Made by a program: the position numbers and the translations under genes. A stretch of DNA of 18,290 nucleotides, taken from SCSIO-59966 sp046566185. GTDB lineage: Bacteria > Actinomycetota > Actinomycetes > Actinomycetales > SCSIO-59966. Below the pieces are notes generated by a model that did not search any database, was not told the origin of the DNA, and saw only the letters and a program-made list of their open reading frames with translations. This document shows positions 1 through 7,423 of the stretch, in pieces (the stretch's first letter is position 1; each line of letters starts with the position of its first letter). The stretch lies in the NCBI GenBank assembly GCA_046566185.1, contig JBKHXE010000103.1:1-18290 (forward strand). Reading direction: 5' to 3'.

Positions 1-1767
1 GCCAAGTCCGGCGAGCCGCTCGTCGGCGAGATCGCGAAGCGGCAGGCCGTGACCAACGTCGAGCGCACCATCCGGTCGGTCAAGCGCCACATGGGCACCG
101 ACTGGACGGTCGAGATCGACGACAAGACGTACACCGCGCAGGAGATCTCCGCGCGGGTCCTGCAGAAGCTCAAGCGGGACGCCGAGGAGTACCTGGGCGA
201 GCCTGTCACCGACGCGGTGATCACCGTGACGGCGTACTTCAACGACTCGCAGCGCCAGGCCACCAAGGAGGCCGGCGAGATCGCGGGCCTCAACGTCCTG
301 CGCATCATCAACGAGCCGACCGCGGCCGCCCTGGCCTACGGCCTGGACAAGGGCAAGGAGGACGAGCTCATCCTGGTCTTCGACCTCGGCGGCGGCACGT
401 TCGACGTGTCCCTCCTCGAGGTCGGCAAGGACGCCGAGGACGGCTTCTCCACCATCCAGGTGCGCGCGACCAGCGGCGACAACCACCTCGGCGGCGACGA
501 CTGGGACCAGCGCATCGTCGACTGGCTGGTCGACCGGGTGAAGAACACCGCCGGCGTCGACCTGTCCAAGGACAAGATCGCGATGCAGCGGCTCCGTGAG
601 GCCGCCGAGCAGGCGAAGAAGGAGCTGTCGTCCGCGACGAGCACCAACATCAGCCTGCAGTACCTGTCGATGACCGAGAACGGCCCGGTCCACCTCGACG
701 AGAAGCTCACGCGGGCGCAGTTCGAGCAGATGACCGAGGACCTGCTGGAGCGCACCAAGGCCCCGTTCCGCAACGTCATCAAGGACGCCGACATCTCGGT
801 CTCCGACATCGACCACATCGTGCTGGTCGGCGGCTCGACCCGGATGCCCGCCGTCGCCGACGTCGTCCGCGAGCTCACTGGTGGCAAGGAGCCCAACAAG
901 GGCGTCAACCCGGACGAGGTCGTCGCGGTCGGCGCCGCGCTGCAGGCCGGCGTCCTCAAGGGTGAGCGCAAGGACGTGCTGCTCATCGACGTCACCCCGC
1001 TGTCCCTCGGCATCGAGACCAAGGGCGGGATCATGACCAAGCTCATCGAGCGCAACACGGCCATCCCGACCAAGCGGTCCGAGGTGTTCACCACCGCGGA
1101 CGACAACCAGCCGAGCGTGCTCATCCAGGTCTTCCAGGGCGAGCGCGAGCTGGCGGCTCACAACAAGCCGCTCGGCACGTTCGAGCTGACCGGCATCGCA
1201 CCGGCGCCCCGCGGCGTCCCGCAGATCGAGGTCACCTTCGACATCGACGCGAACGGCATCGTGCACGTCTCCGCCAAGGACCGCGGCACGGGCAAGGAGC
1301 AGTCGATGACGATCTCCGGCGGCAGCGCGCTGCCCAAGGAGGAGATCGAGCGGATGGTCAAGGACGCCGAGGCGCACGCGGAGGAGGACCGCAAGCGCCG
1401 CGAGGAGGCCGAGACGCGCAACACCGCCGAGCAGCTCGTCTACTCGACCGAGAAGTTCGTCAAGGACAACGACGACAAGCTGCCCGAGGACGGCAAGGCC
1501 GAGGTGCGCACCGCCGTCGACGACCTGAAGAAGGCCCTCGAGGGCGACGACATCGAGGCCGTCAAGGCCAAGCAGGAGGCGCTCGCGGCGGCCAGCCAGA
1601 AGCTCGGCTCGGCGATGTACGAGCAGACCCAGGCCGGTGAGCAGTCCGCCGCAGGCGCGGCGGGCGCCGGTGCCGCCGGTGCGCCCGGCGCCTCGGCCGG
1701 CTCCCAGGCCGGCGGCGACGAGGACGTCGTGGACGCCGAGATCGTCGACGAGGACGAGAGCAAGTGA
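1..1767 (+). CDS. dnaK: Molecular chaperone DnaK (Hsp70), 5' end missing
   Basis: ATP-dependent Hsp70 chaperone of the cytosol; it binds exposed hydrophobic segments and cycles with DnaJ and GrpE. The reading frame is open from base 1 and gives 588 residues. By comparison with actinobacterial DnaK, about 42 N-terminal residues, including the first phosphate loop (DLGTTNS), lie upstream of the window. Visible are RQAVTNVERT, the INEPTAAALAYG stretch, the second phosphate motif DLGGGTFDVSLLEV (near residue 128 of the fragment), the adenosine motif VLVGGSTRMPAV, the interdomain linker DVLLIDVTPLSLGIETKGG, the substrate-binding domain, a helical lid, and a Gly/Ala-rich tail ending in acidic DVVDAEIVDEDESK. 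The GTG at 49 is an internal codon, not the start. It is the first gene of the dnaK-grpE-dnaJ-hspR operon; its HspR-controlled promoter should lie upstream, outside the window. Confidence 0.97.
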   Translation, partial: AKSGEPLVGEIAKRQAVTNVERTIRSVKRHMGTDWTVEIDDKTYTAQEISARVLQKLKRDAEEYLGEPVTDAVITVTAYFNDSQRQATKEAGEIAGLNVLRIINEPTAAALAYGLDKGKEDELILVFDLGGGTFDVSLLEVGKDAEDGFSTIQVRATSGDNHLGGDDWDQRIVDWLVDRVKNTAGVDLSKDKIAMQRLREAAEQAKKELSSATSTNISLQYLSMTENGPVHLDEKLTRAQFEQMTEDLLERTKAPFRNVIKDADISVSDIDHIVLVGGSTRMPAVADVVRELTGGKEPNKGVNPDEVVAVGAALQAGVLKGERKDVLLIDVTPLSLGIETKGGIMTKLIERNTAIPTKRSEVFTTADDNQPSVLIQVFQGERELAAHNKPLGTFELTGIAPAPRGVPQIEVTFDIDANGIVHVSAKDRGTGKEQSMTISGGSALPKEEIERMVKDAEAHAEEDRKRREEAETRNTAEQLVYSTEKFVKDNDDKLPEDGKAEVRTAVDDLKKALEGDDIEAVKAKQEALAAASQKLGSAMYEQTQAGEQSAAGAAGAGAAGAPGASAGSQAGGDEDVVDAEIVDEDESK

Positions 1768-2375
1768 CGGATCCGACCCACGGCACGGCCGGCACCCCGG
1801 ACGACGAGCCCCGAGAGGGGCCCGTCGTCCGGGACCGGCGGCGCCTCGACCCGCAGACCGGCCAGGTGCGCGAGCAGCCCGCGCCCGCGCCGTCCGACGG
1901 TGGCGCGCCCGAGGAGCCGCAGGCGCCCGACGAGGTGATGGACGACGTCTCCGTCGCCCAGGGCCTCGTGGACGAGCTGCGGACCGACCTGCAGCGCCTG
2001 CAGGCGGAGTACGTGAACTACCGCCGGCGCGTCGACCGCGACCGGGACGTCGCGAGGGCGGCGGGGCAGGCCTCGGTGATCGAGGCGCTGTTCCCGGTGC
2101 TCGACGACATCCACTTCGCGCGCGAGCACGGCGAGCTGGCCGAGGGCCCGTTCGGTGCCATCGCGGAGAAGCTGCAGGCAGCCCTGTCGCGCTTCGGTCT
2201 CGAGCAGTTCGGCTCGGTCGGCGAGCCGTTCGACCCGGCCGTGCACGAGGCGCTGATGCACAGCCACTCGGCGGACGTCACCGAGACGACCGTCGTCCAG
2301 GTGCTGCAGCCCGGCTACCGGCAGGGCGAGAGGGTGCTCCGCGCGGCGCGCGTCGCCGTCGCGGACCCGGAGTGA
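1764..2375 (+). CDS. grpE: Nucleotide exchange factor GrpE
   Basis: GrpE releases ADP from DnaK and so resets the chaperone cycle. The protein is 203 residues, normal for an actinobacterial GrpE with a long disordered N-terminus (residues 1-60, rich in Pro, Asp, Glu and Arg). A coiled-coil helix (LVDELRTDLQRLQAEYVNYRRRVDRDR) follows, then the beta-domain with FGLEQFGSVGEPFDPAVHEALMH and VVQVLQPGYRQGERVLRAARVAV, which is diagnostic of the family. The GTG start shares the four bases GTGA with the dnaK stop. No separate ribosome binding site is visible, so translation is probably coupled to dnaK. The gap to dnaJ is 29 nt. Confidence 0.96.
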   Translation: MTDPTHGTAGTPDDEPREGPVVRDRRRLDPQTGQVREQPAPAPSDGGAPEEPQAPDEVMDDVSVAQGLVDELRTDLQRLQAEYVNYRRRVDRDRDVARAAGQASVIEALFPVLDDIHFAREHGELAEGPFGAIAEKLQAALSRFGLEQFGSVGEPFDPAVHEALMHSHSADVTETTVVQVLQPGYRQGERVLRAARVAVADPE

Positions 2376-2404
2376 CGAGCGCCGACTGAGAGGGAGGGGG
2401 TGCG

Positions 2405-3415
2405 ATGACCGGTCAGGACTGGCTGGAGAAGGACTTCTACGCGACGCTCGGCGTCGCGAAGGACGCCTCGGCGGCCGACATCAAGAAGGCCTACCGCAAG
2501 CTGGCGCGCACCCTGCACCCCGACGCCAACCCCGGCGACCCGAGCGCCGAGCAGCGCTTCAAGGACGTCGGTGAGGCGTACTCCGTGCTGTCGGACCCGG
2601 AGAAGCGCGAGCAGTACGACGCCGTGCGCGCGATGGCGGGCGGTGCCCGCTTCACCGCCGGGCCGGGCGCCGGCGCCGGGTTCGAGGACCTCTTCGGCGG
2701 GCTGTTCGGCCAGCACGCCGGTGGCGGCCAGCGGGTGCGCTTCACCACGCACGGTGGCGCCGGTGGGGCGGGCGGCGTCCCTCCCGGCTTCGAGGACCTG
2801 CTCGGGGGCCTCTTCGGGCCCGGTGGCGGCTACGAGGGCTACGGCGCGCCGAGGGGACCGCGCCGCGGCGCCGACGTCCAGGCGACGACGACGCTGCCGT
2901 TCGCGGACGCCGTCCACGGCTCGACCGTGACGCTCCGCACCGCCGACGGCCGCACCGTCACCGCCCGCATCCCGCCCGGGGTCAGGGACGGCCAGAAGAT
3001 CAGGCTGCGCGGCAAGGGGCAGCCCGGCGACGACGGCGCCCCGGCCGGCGACCTCGTCATCACCGTGGACGTCGCACCGCACCCGGTGTTCTCGCGCAGC
3101 GGGAACGACCTCAAGGTGACGGTGCCGGTGACGTTCCCCGAGGCCGCGCTCGGCGCCGACATCGACGTGCCCACCCTCGACGGCTCGACGGTGCGGGTGA
3201 AGGTGCCCCCGGGAACGCCGTCCGGCCGCACCCTGCGCGTGCGCGGCCGCGGCGTGAGGACGGCGAAGGGCACCGGGGACCTGCTCGTCACCGTTCAGGT
3301 CGCGGTGCCGCAGCGGCTGGACGGTGAGGCGCGGCGGGCCGTGGAGTCGTTCCGCGACGCCACGGCCGGCACCGACCCGCGGGCCGACCTGATGGCGAAG
3401 GCGCGGGGCCACTGA
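2405..3415 (+). CDS. dnaJ: J-domain co-chaperone DnaJ without zinc finger
   Basis: Hsp40 co-chaperone that delivers clients to DnaK and stimulates its ATPase. It has 336 residues. The J-domain spans about 9-75 with HPD at 38-40. A Gly/Phe-rich linker covers about 79-155, and two beta-sandwich C-terminal domains follow (about 155-225 and 230-315; note the PPGVRDGQKIRLRGKG and PPGTPSGRTLRVRGRG pair). There is no cysteine in the protein, so the four CxxCxGxG zinc motifs of class A DnaJ are absent, making this a class B (CbpA/DnaJB-like) protein. The linker repeats an 11-residue motif, GFEDLFGGLFG (92-102) and GFEDLLGGLFG (128-138). The ATG at 2405 is preceded by a strong purine-rich ribosome binding site, AGGGAGGGGG at 2391-2400. 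The stop overlaps the hspR start. Confidence 0.95.
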   Translation: MTGQDWLEKDFYATLGVAKDASAADIKKAYRKLARTLHPDANPGDPSAEQRFKDVGEAYSVLSDPEKREQYDAVRAMAGGARFTAGPGAGAGFEDLFGGLFGQHAGGGQRVRFTTHGGAGGAGGVPPGFEDLLGGLFGPGGGYEGYGAPRGPRRGADVQATTTLPFADAVHGSTVTLRTADGRTVTARIPPGVRDGQKIRLRGKGQPGDDGAPAGDLVITVDVAPHPVFSRSGNDLKVTVPVTFPEAALGADIDVPTLDGSTVRVKVPPGTPSGRTLRVRGRGVRTAKGTGDLLVTVQVAVPQRLDGEARRAVESFRDATAGTDPRADLMAKARGH

Positions 3416-3876
3416 TGGCCGGCGAGCGGCGCCGGCGCGGGGCGATCGACGACGACGCACCGGTGTTCGTCATCTCCGTCGCCGCCCAGCTGGCGGGCAT
3501 GCACCCGCAGACGCTGCGCCAGTACGACCGGCTCGGCCTCGTCACGCCCGGCCGCACGTCGGGCCGTGGCCGCCGCTACTCGGCCCGCGACATCGCCGTC
3601 CTGCGTGAGGTTCAGCGCCTCTCGCAGGAGGAGGGCGTCAACCTCGCCGGCATCAAGCGGATCCTCGAGCTCGAGGCCGAGGTCGACGAGCTGCGCCGCC
3701 GCGTCGCGGAGCTCACCGGCGAGCTCGACCACGCTCTCGCCGAGGTGCAGCGCGGCCGTCGCGTCTTCGCCGCCGGCCCGGCCGGGGACGTCGTCGCCGT
3801 GCCGCGGGGGCGGCGTCCGGACCGCTCGGTCTTCGGCTCCGGTTCGGCCCTGGTCGTCTGGCGCCCCCAGCGCTGA
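3415..3876 (+). CDS. hspR: MerR-family heat-shock repressor HspR
   Basis: HspR represses the actinobacterial dnaK operon and usually clpB by binding HAIR inverted repeats, with DnaK acting as co-repressor. The product has 153 residues: a basic N-terminus, a MerR winged helix-turn-helix at about 18-85 (VFVISVAAQLAGMHPQTLRQ, YDRLGLVTPGRTSGRGRRYS, then a REVQRLSQEEGVNLAGIKRI helix), a coiled-coil helix at about 83-115, and an Arg-rich tail. The pairing of MHPQTLRQYDRLGLV with position 4 in the dnaK operon is diagnostic. The ATG overlaps the dnaJ stop by one base (TGATG), so it is translationally coupled and rises with the chaperones it represses. A matching HAIR site lies in this window before clpB (10269-10289). 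Confidence 0.94.
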   Translation: MAGERRRRGAIDDDAPVFVISVAAQLAGMHPQTLRQYDRLGLVTPGRTSGRGRRYSARDIAVLREVQRLSQEEGVNLAGIKRILELEAEVDELRRRVAELTGELDHALAEVQRGRRVFAAGPAGDVVAVPRGRRPDRSVFGSGSALVVWRPQR

Positions 3877-3884
3877 CCTCTACC

Positions 3885-3949
3885 CCGCAATCACCATGGT
3901 TCTTGTGCCTATTCGCCGTGGACAGACGCAAGAACCATGGTGATTGCGG
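3885..3949. repeat. 21-bp perfect inverted repeat between converging genes
   Basis: Left arm 3885-3905 and right arm 3929-3949 are exact reverse complements, separated by 23 nt. The pairing can extend two more positions (3906-3907 with 3927-3928) if a G-U pair is allowed in RNA. Each arm contains the small palindrome ACCATGGT. The arms are about half G+C, far below their surroundings. The repeat fills the 84-nt gap between hspR (ends 3876) and the permease gene (ends 3961). It could act as a bidirectional terminator, but no T tract follows on either strand and the loop is large. It could equally be one copy of a dispersed palindromic repeat family. Confidence 0.85.
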
Positions 3950-3960
3950 AAGAGGGGGGG

Positions 3961-5208
3961 TCAGGCGCGGCCGTGGGAACGGCGGCTGCGGCGCGACAGC
4001 GAGTCGACGGTGACGGCGAGGAGGAGGACGGCGCCCGTCACCATGTACCGCACGGAGGAGTCGAGGTTGAGCAGCGTCAGGCCGCTCGAGATCGACTGGA
4101 TGACGAGGATGCCGAGCAGGGCGGAGTAGGCGCTGCCGCGGCCGCCGAACAGGCTGGTGCCGCCGATGACCGCCGCCGCGATCGCGTTGAGGTTCGTGTC
4201 GGCGCCGCCGGAGCTCTGGTTCGCGGCGGCCACGCGGCTCGCGGCGAGCACGCCGCCGAGCGCGGCCAGCGTCGAGCACAGGGCGAACACGCTGACGTAG
4301 ACCCGGTTGACGGCGATGCCCGCGCGGCGCGCGGCCTCCACGTTGCCGCCGACCGCGAACACCGCGCGGCCCCACCGGGTGCGGCGCAGCGCCAGGTCGA
4401 CCACGACGACCAGCAGCGCGAACAGCAGGAACATCACCGAGACGCCACGGTCGATGCCGAGGTACCAGACGGCGAGCAGCAGGACGGCGGCCAGCAGCCC
4501 CGAGCGGACCGCGACGTCCAGCACCGGCGGGGCGGACAGGCCGGCGGCGGTGCGGCGGCGTCCGGCGGCGAGCCGCACGACGGCGTAGACCGCGGGCACC
4601 GCGACGGCCAGCGCGTAGGCGAGCGGGGCAGGCAGGAACGCCTGCTGCGCGAACTGCACGACCGCGGAGTCGAACGGCAGGTTGATGGAGCCGGTGTCGC
4701 CGAGCACGTAGAGCTGCAGGCCGAGGAAGCCGAGAAGCCCGGCCAGCGTGATGACGAAGCTGGGGACGCCGAACCTCACGTACAGCAGCCCGTACAGCAG
4801 GCCGACGAGCGTGCCGGACCCGATGGCGAGCACGAGAGCCGCCGCCAGGGGCAGGGCGTTCTGCACGAACGTCACGGCGAGGACGGCGGACGCGAGGCCG
4901 CTGACCGAGCCGACCGACAGGTCGATCTCGGCGAGCAGCAGCACGAGCACGATGCCGAGCGCGATGGTGCCGATCGCCGCCGACTGCAGGGTGAGGTTGA
5001 CGAGGTTCCGGCTGGAGAGGAACACCGGGTTGAGGGCGTAGAACGCCGCCCAGATGACGGCCAGCCCGATCACGACGGGCAGGGCGCCGAGGTCGCCCGA
5101 GCGCACGCGGGCGGTGAAGCGGGTGGCGTAGCCGCGCAGGCCCTGCTCGCGGATGAGCCGGTCGTCGGCGAGGTCGGCGGGCAGCGGCGCGGCGCTGGAC
5201 GAGCTCAC
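3961..5208 (-). CDS. xylH: Sugar ABC transporter permease, XylH-like (CUT2)
   Basis: Membrane-spanning subunit of a monosaccharide importer of the RbsC/XylH family (BPD_transp_2). The protein has 415 residues with about ten hydrophobic segments, beginning with a cytoplasmic N-terminus of some 40 residues. Family landmarks are NPVFLSSRNLVNLTLQSAAIG, LLLAEIDLSVGSVSGL, a permease loop GGNVEAARRAGI (contact site for the ATPase), and AAVIGGTSLFGGRGS near the C-terminus. The GTG start shares GTGA with the stop of the upstream ATPase gene, so the two are translationally coupled. Xylose specificity is inferred from the XylF-like binding protein in the same operon, not from this subunit. The gene ends 11 nt from the inverted repeat that separates it from hspR. 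Confidence 0.92.
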   Translation of the reverse strand: MSSSSAAPLPADLADDRLIREQGLRGYATRFTARVRSGDLGALPVVIGLAVIWAAFYALNPVFLSSRNLVNLTLQSAAIGTIALGIVLVLLLAEIDLSVGSVSGLASAVLAVTFVQNALPLAAALVLAIGSGTLVGLLYGLLYVRFGVPSFVITLAGLLGFLGLQLYVLGDTGSINLPFDSAVVQFAQQAFLPAPLAYALAVAVPAVYAVVRLAAGRRRTAAGLSAPPVLDVAVRSGLLAAVLLLAVWYLGIDRGVSVMFLLFALLVVVVDLALRRTRWGRAVFAVGGNVEAARRAGIAVNRVYVSVFALCSTLAALGGVLAASRVAAANQSSGGADTNLNAIAAAVIGGTSLFGGRGSAYSALLGILVIQSISSGLTLLNLDSSVRYMVTGAVLLLAVTVDSLSRRSRRSHGRA

Positions 5209-6053
5209 GGCGTGGTCCCCTCGGACGAGACTTCTTCGGACGTGCCGCGCGCGGCTCGCGCCGCGCGCTCGGTGACGGCGTTGCTGGTGGCGCCGGTGAT
5301 GGCGGCGACGACCTGCTCGTGGGACGTCGTGTTGACGTCGAAGTCGCCGTTGTTGCGGCCGAGCCGGAGGACGACGATGCGGTCGGCCACCGCCATCACG
5401 TCGGCCATGTTGTGGCTGATGAGGATGACGGCGTGGCCCTGGTCGCGCAGGGTCTCCACGAGGTTGAGCACCTCGGCGGTCTGCGCGACGCCGAGCGCCG
5501 CGGTGGGCTCGTCGAGCATGACGACCTTCGGCGAGCCCAGCAGCGAGCGGGCGATCGCCACCGTCTGGCGCTGGCCGCCGGACAGGCTCGCCACCGGGAT
5601 GCGGACCGACGGGATCTTCGCGGACAGCCGGCGCAGGAGCTCCCAGGAGCGACGCTCCATCTCGACCTCGTCGAGCACGCCGCGGCCACCGATCTCGTTG
5701 CCGAGGAACAGGTTCGCGACGACGTCCAGGTTGTCGCAGAGCGCGAGGTCCTGGAACACGGTGGCGATGCCGGTGCGCTGCGCCGCGGCCGGACCGTCGA
5801 TGGTGACCTCGCGACCCTCGAACCGGATCGTGCCGGAGTCAGGTGGGTGCACGCCGGCGATCACCTTGACCAGGGTGGACTTTCCGGCCCCGTTGTCCCC
5901 GACGAGGGCGACGACCTCGCCGGCCCGAACGTCGAGGTGGACGTCGGTCAGTGCCTGGACGGCGCCGAATCGCTTGGAGACGCCCGTCAGCGACAGGACC
6001 GGCTCCCGCCGGTCGGCCGTCGCCGCCGCCGGCGCGTGGGTCGTGGTGGTCAT
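5205..6053 (-). CDS. xylG: Sugar ABC transporter ATPase, single-domain XylG/FrcA type
   Basis: ATP-hydrolysing subunit that powers the xylose-type importer. The protein has 282 residues and one nucleotide-binding domain: Walker A GDNGAGKST (52-60), Q-loop near 101, signature LSGGQRQ (157-163), Walker B VVMLDEP (177-183), and H-loop His214. Classical XylG, RbsA and AraG proteins carry two fused domains of about 500 residues in total; this is a half-size version as in FrcA, so two copies must pair in the transporter. I chose ATG 6053 (MTTTTHAPA) because GGGAG (plus-strand 6062-6066) lies 8 nt upstream. The longer frame to 6119 would run through the intercistronic hairpin. The C-terminal tail after residue 255 is Ala/Glu-rich and probably disordered. 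Confidence 0.92.
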   Translation of the reverse strand: MTTTTHAPAAATADRREPVLSLTGVSKRFGAVQALTDVHLDVRAGEVVALVGDNGAGKSTLVKVIAGVHPPDSGTIRFEGREVTIDGPAAAQRTGIATVFQDLALCDNLDVVANLFLGNEIGGRGVLDEVEMERRSWELLRRLSAKIPSVRIPVASLSGGQRQTVAIARSLLGSPKVVMLDEPTAALGVAQTAEVLNLVETLRDQGHAVILISHNMADVMAVADRIVVLRLGRNNGDFDVNTTSHEQVVAAITGATSNAVTERAARAARGTSEEVSSEGTTP

Positions 6054-6099
6054 CGAGTGCTCTCCCGGCTCGCTGGGTCGCTCCACTACCGATGGTGCA

Positions 6100-6140
6100 C
6101 CCGGGACGCCGGAGGGCACAGGCCCTTCCGGCGTCCCGGG
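6100..6140 (-). terminator. Strong stem-loop after xylF, before the ATPase gene
   Basis: Arms at 6100-6117 and 6122-6140 pair over 18 bp (14 bp, one bulged base, then 4 bp) around the 4-nt loop ACAG. The hairpin begins 7 nt past the xylF stop and sits about 46 nt before the ATPase start. No U run follows in the minus direction. Its likely role is partial termination or 3'-end protection of the xylF message, so that the binding protein is made in excess over the ATPase and permease. This is a common arrangement in ABC importer operons. Confidence 0.75.
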
Positions 6141-6147
6141 GGAGGGG

Positions 6148-7245
6148 TCAGGACGTCAGGCCCGCTGCGGCGCACGCCTCGGCGTACTCCGCGGTGCAGA
6201 TCTGCTCGACCGTGTAGAACTCGTCGGCGACGATCGTGTCGGCGAGGTTCTCGAGCGTCACCGCGACCGGCTCGAGCAGCACCGACGGGATGCCGTCGAC
6301 CTCGTCCTCGACGGACGGGCTCTCGCCGCGGGCCAGGGCGACGGCCAGCTCGGCGGCCTTCTCGGCCTCGGGCTTGATGGCCTTGTAGACGGTCATGTAC
6401 TGCGAGCCGTCGACGATGCGCTGGATGGCGGCCAGCTCGGCGTCCTGACCGGTGATGGGCGGCAGGGGGTCGATGCCGGCGCCCTTCATCGCGGCGATCG
6501 CGCCGCCGGCGGTCCCGTCGTTCGCCGCGTACACGCCGACGAGGTCGGTCGACTGGGCCAGCTGGCCCTCCATCCACGCCTGGGCCTCGTCCGGGCTCCA
6601 GTCGGGGGTGTCGAACTCGGCCGCGATCGTGTAGCCGCTGTCGTCCAGCACCGAGTGGGCGCCGGCCTTGAACAGCGTGGCGTTGTTGTCGGTCGGGGAT
6701 CCGTTGATCATGACGATGTTGCCGGACGTCACGCCGTCGGCCTGCAGCTTCTCGACCAGCGACTCGCCCTGCAGCTGGCCGACCTTCTCGTTGTCGAACG
6801 AGATGTAGAAGTCGATCGGCGCGTCGCTGATGAAGCGGTCGTAGGCGATGACCGGCACGTCCTGGCCCTTGGCGGAGGTGACGATGGACGCGGCGGCCTT
6901 GGAGTCGACCGGGTCGAGCACCATGACGTCGACGCCTTCGGTGAGCGCCGCCTCGGCCTGCTGGAGCTGCTTGGCCTGGTCCTGGTCGGCGTTGGAGTAG
7001 ACGACCTCGCACTCCTCGCAGAGCTCGGCGACCTTGGCCTCGAACAGCGGCCGGTCGAACGCCTCGTACCGGGTGGTCTTGGACTCCGGGAGCAGCAGGG
7101 CGATCTTCAGCGCCTCGCCACCACCGCCGGCGTCGTCGCCGCCGGCGGTGTTCTCCGCCTCGTTGGCGCCGCAGGCGGCGAGGCCGACGGCGAGCAGCCC
7201 TGCCAGGGTGGCGGTCACTGACCGCCGCAAGAGGGTGGTGGACAC
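6148..7245 (-). CDS. xylF: D-xylose-type substrate-binding lipoprotein XylF
   Basis: Extracellular binding protein that captures the sugar and hands it to the permease. The 365-residue precursor has a basic N-terminus, a hydrophobic stretch and the lipobox LAAC, giving lipidated Cys25 and anchoring on the outer face of the membrane. After an Asn/Gly-rich spacer comes a Peripla_BP_4 fold. Similarity to E. coli XylF is extensive by eye: NADQDQAKQLQQ, VPVIAYDRFI, IDFYISFDNEKVGQLQ, GSPTDNNATLFKAG, NDGTAGGAIAAM, ITGQDAELAAIQRI, QYMTVYK. D-xylose is therefore the best substrate guess. The start is GTG 7245, with GGAGG (plus-strand 7253-7257) 7 nt upstream. It is first in the operon and is followed by a hairpin. 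No xylA or xylB lies in the window. Confidence 0.93.
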   Translation of the reverse strand: MSTTLLRRSVTATLAGLLAVGLAACGANEAENTAGGDDAGGGGEALKIALLLPESKTTRYEAFDRPLFEAKVAELCEECEVVYSNADQDQAKQLQQAEAALTEGVDVMVLDPVDSKAAASIVTSAKGQDVPVIAYDRFISDAPIDFYISFDNEKVGQLQGESLVEKLQADGVTSGNIVMINGSPTDNNATLFKAGAHSVLDDSGYTIAAEFDTPDWSPDEAQAWMEGQLAQSTDLVGVYAANDGTAGGAIAAMKGAGIDPLPPITGQDAELAAIQRIVDGSQYMTVYKAIKPEAEKAAELAVALARGESPSVEDEVDGIPSVLLEPVAVTLENLADTIVADEFYTVEQICTAEYAEACAAAGLTS

Positions 7246-7296
7246 GAGGAAACCTCCGTGGATCGACGAGAGCCCGCTGCGATCGCGGTGGCGGTC

Positions 7297-7325
7297 AGTG
7301 AATTGGATTCAAGCAATGACGTCAA
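7297..7325 (-). promoter_or_regulatory. Possible xylF promoter
   Basis: On the minus strand TTGACG (7325-7320) is followed, after exactly 17 nt, by TTCACT (7302-7297). The -35 match is good and the -10 match is weak (not TANNNT). A start site would fall near 7290, leaving about 45 nt of leader before the GTG at 7245. This is a tentative call. Confidence 0.35.
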
Positions 7326-7342
7326 GACCTGAACGCAACAAA

Positions 7343-7367
7343 GTCGTAACGACGCTGTCGTAACGAC
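7343..7367. promoter_or_regulatory. Two tandem 11-bp palindromes, likely regulator operator
   Basis: GTCGTAACGAC occurs twice, at 7343-7353 and 7357-7367, with start-to-start spacing of 14 bp. Each copy is a perfect palindrome about its central base, and the second extends to 13 bp (7356-7368). They lie in the 178-bp region between divergent xylF and the ROK gene, upstream of both candidate promoters. The obvious inference is that the ROK regulator binds here to control the importer and itself; the sequence cannot show which protein binds. Confidence 0.65.
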
Positions 7368-7387
7368 ACTGTCACGGCGGCACCTTG

Positions 7388-7416
7388 GTGGACATGCCGA
7401 GCGGCAGGCATAAGGT
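7388..7416 (+). promoter_or_regulatory. Candidate leaderless promoter of the ROK regulator
   Basis: TAAGGT at 7411-7416 fits the actinobacterial -10 pattern TANNNT and ends 7 nt before ATG 7424, the spacing typical of leaderless messages. GTGGAC at 7388-7393 sits 17 nt upstream as a loose -35. The same -10 plus 7 nt plus start layout recurs at xth and the SDR gene. Confidence 0.5.
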
Positions 7417-7423
7417 GTCCGCC

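Noticed and set aside
3896..3943. Possible 15-residue peptide (MVLVPIRRGQTQEPW) inside the 21-bp inverted repeat
   Set aside because: The ATG comes from the ACCATGGT palindrome, the mirror copy also gives a short frame, and no ribosome binding site or promoter is visible.
6054..6119. N-terminal extension of the ATPase to 6119
   Set aside because: It would start inside the intercistronic hairpin and adds a sequence unlike the family; ATG 6053 has a good ribosome binding site.
3937..7221. Very long open frame (1094 codons) on the plus strand opposite the transporter operon
   Set aside because: Its translation is low-complexity (Arg, Gly, Asp, Glu, Ala-rich) with no family motifs, while the minus strand encodes three clear ABC transporter subunits. 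It is a GC-bias artefact.
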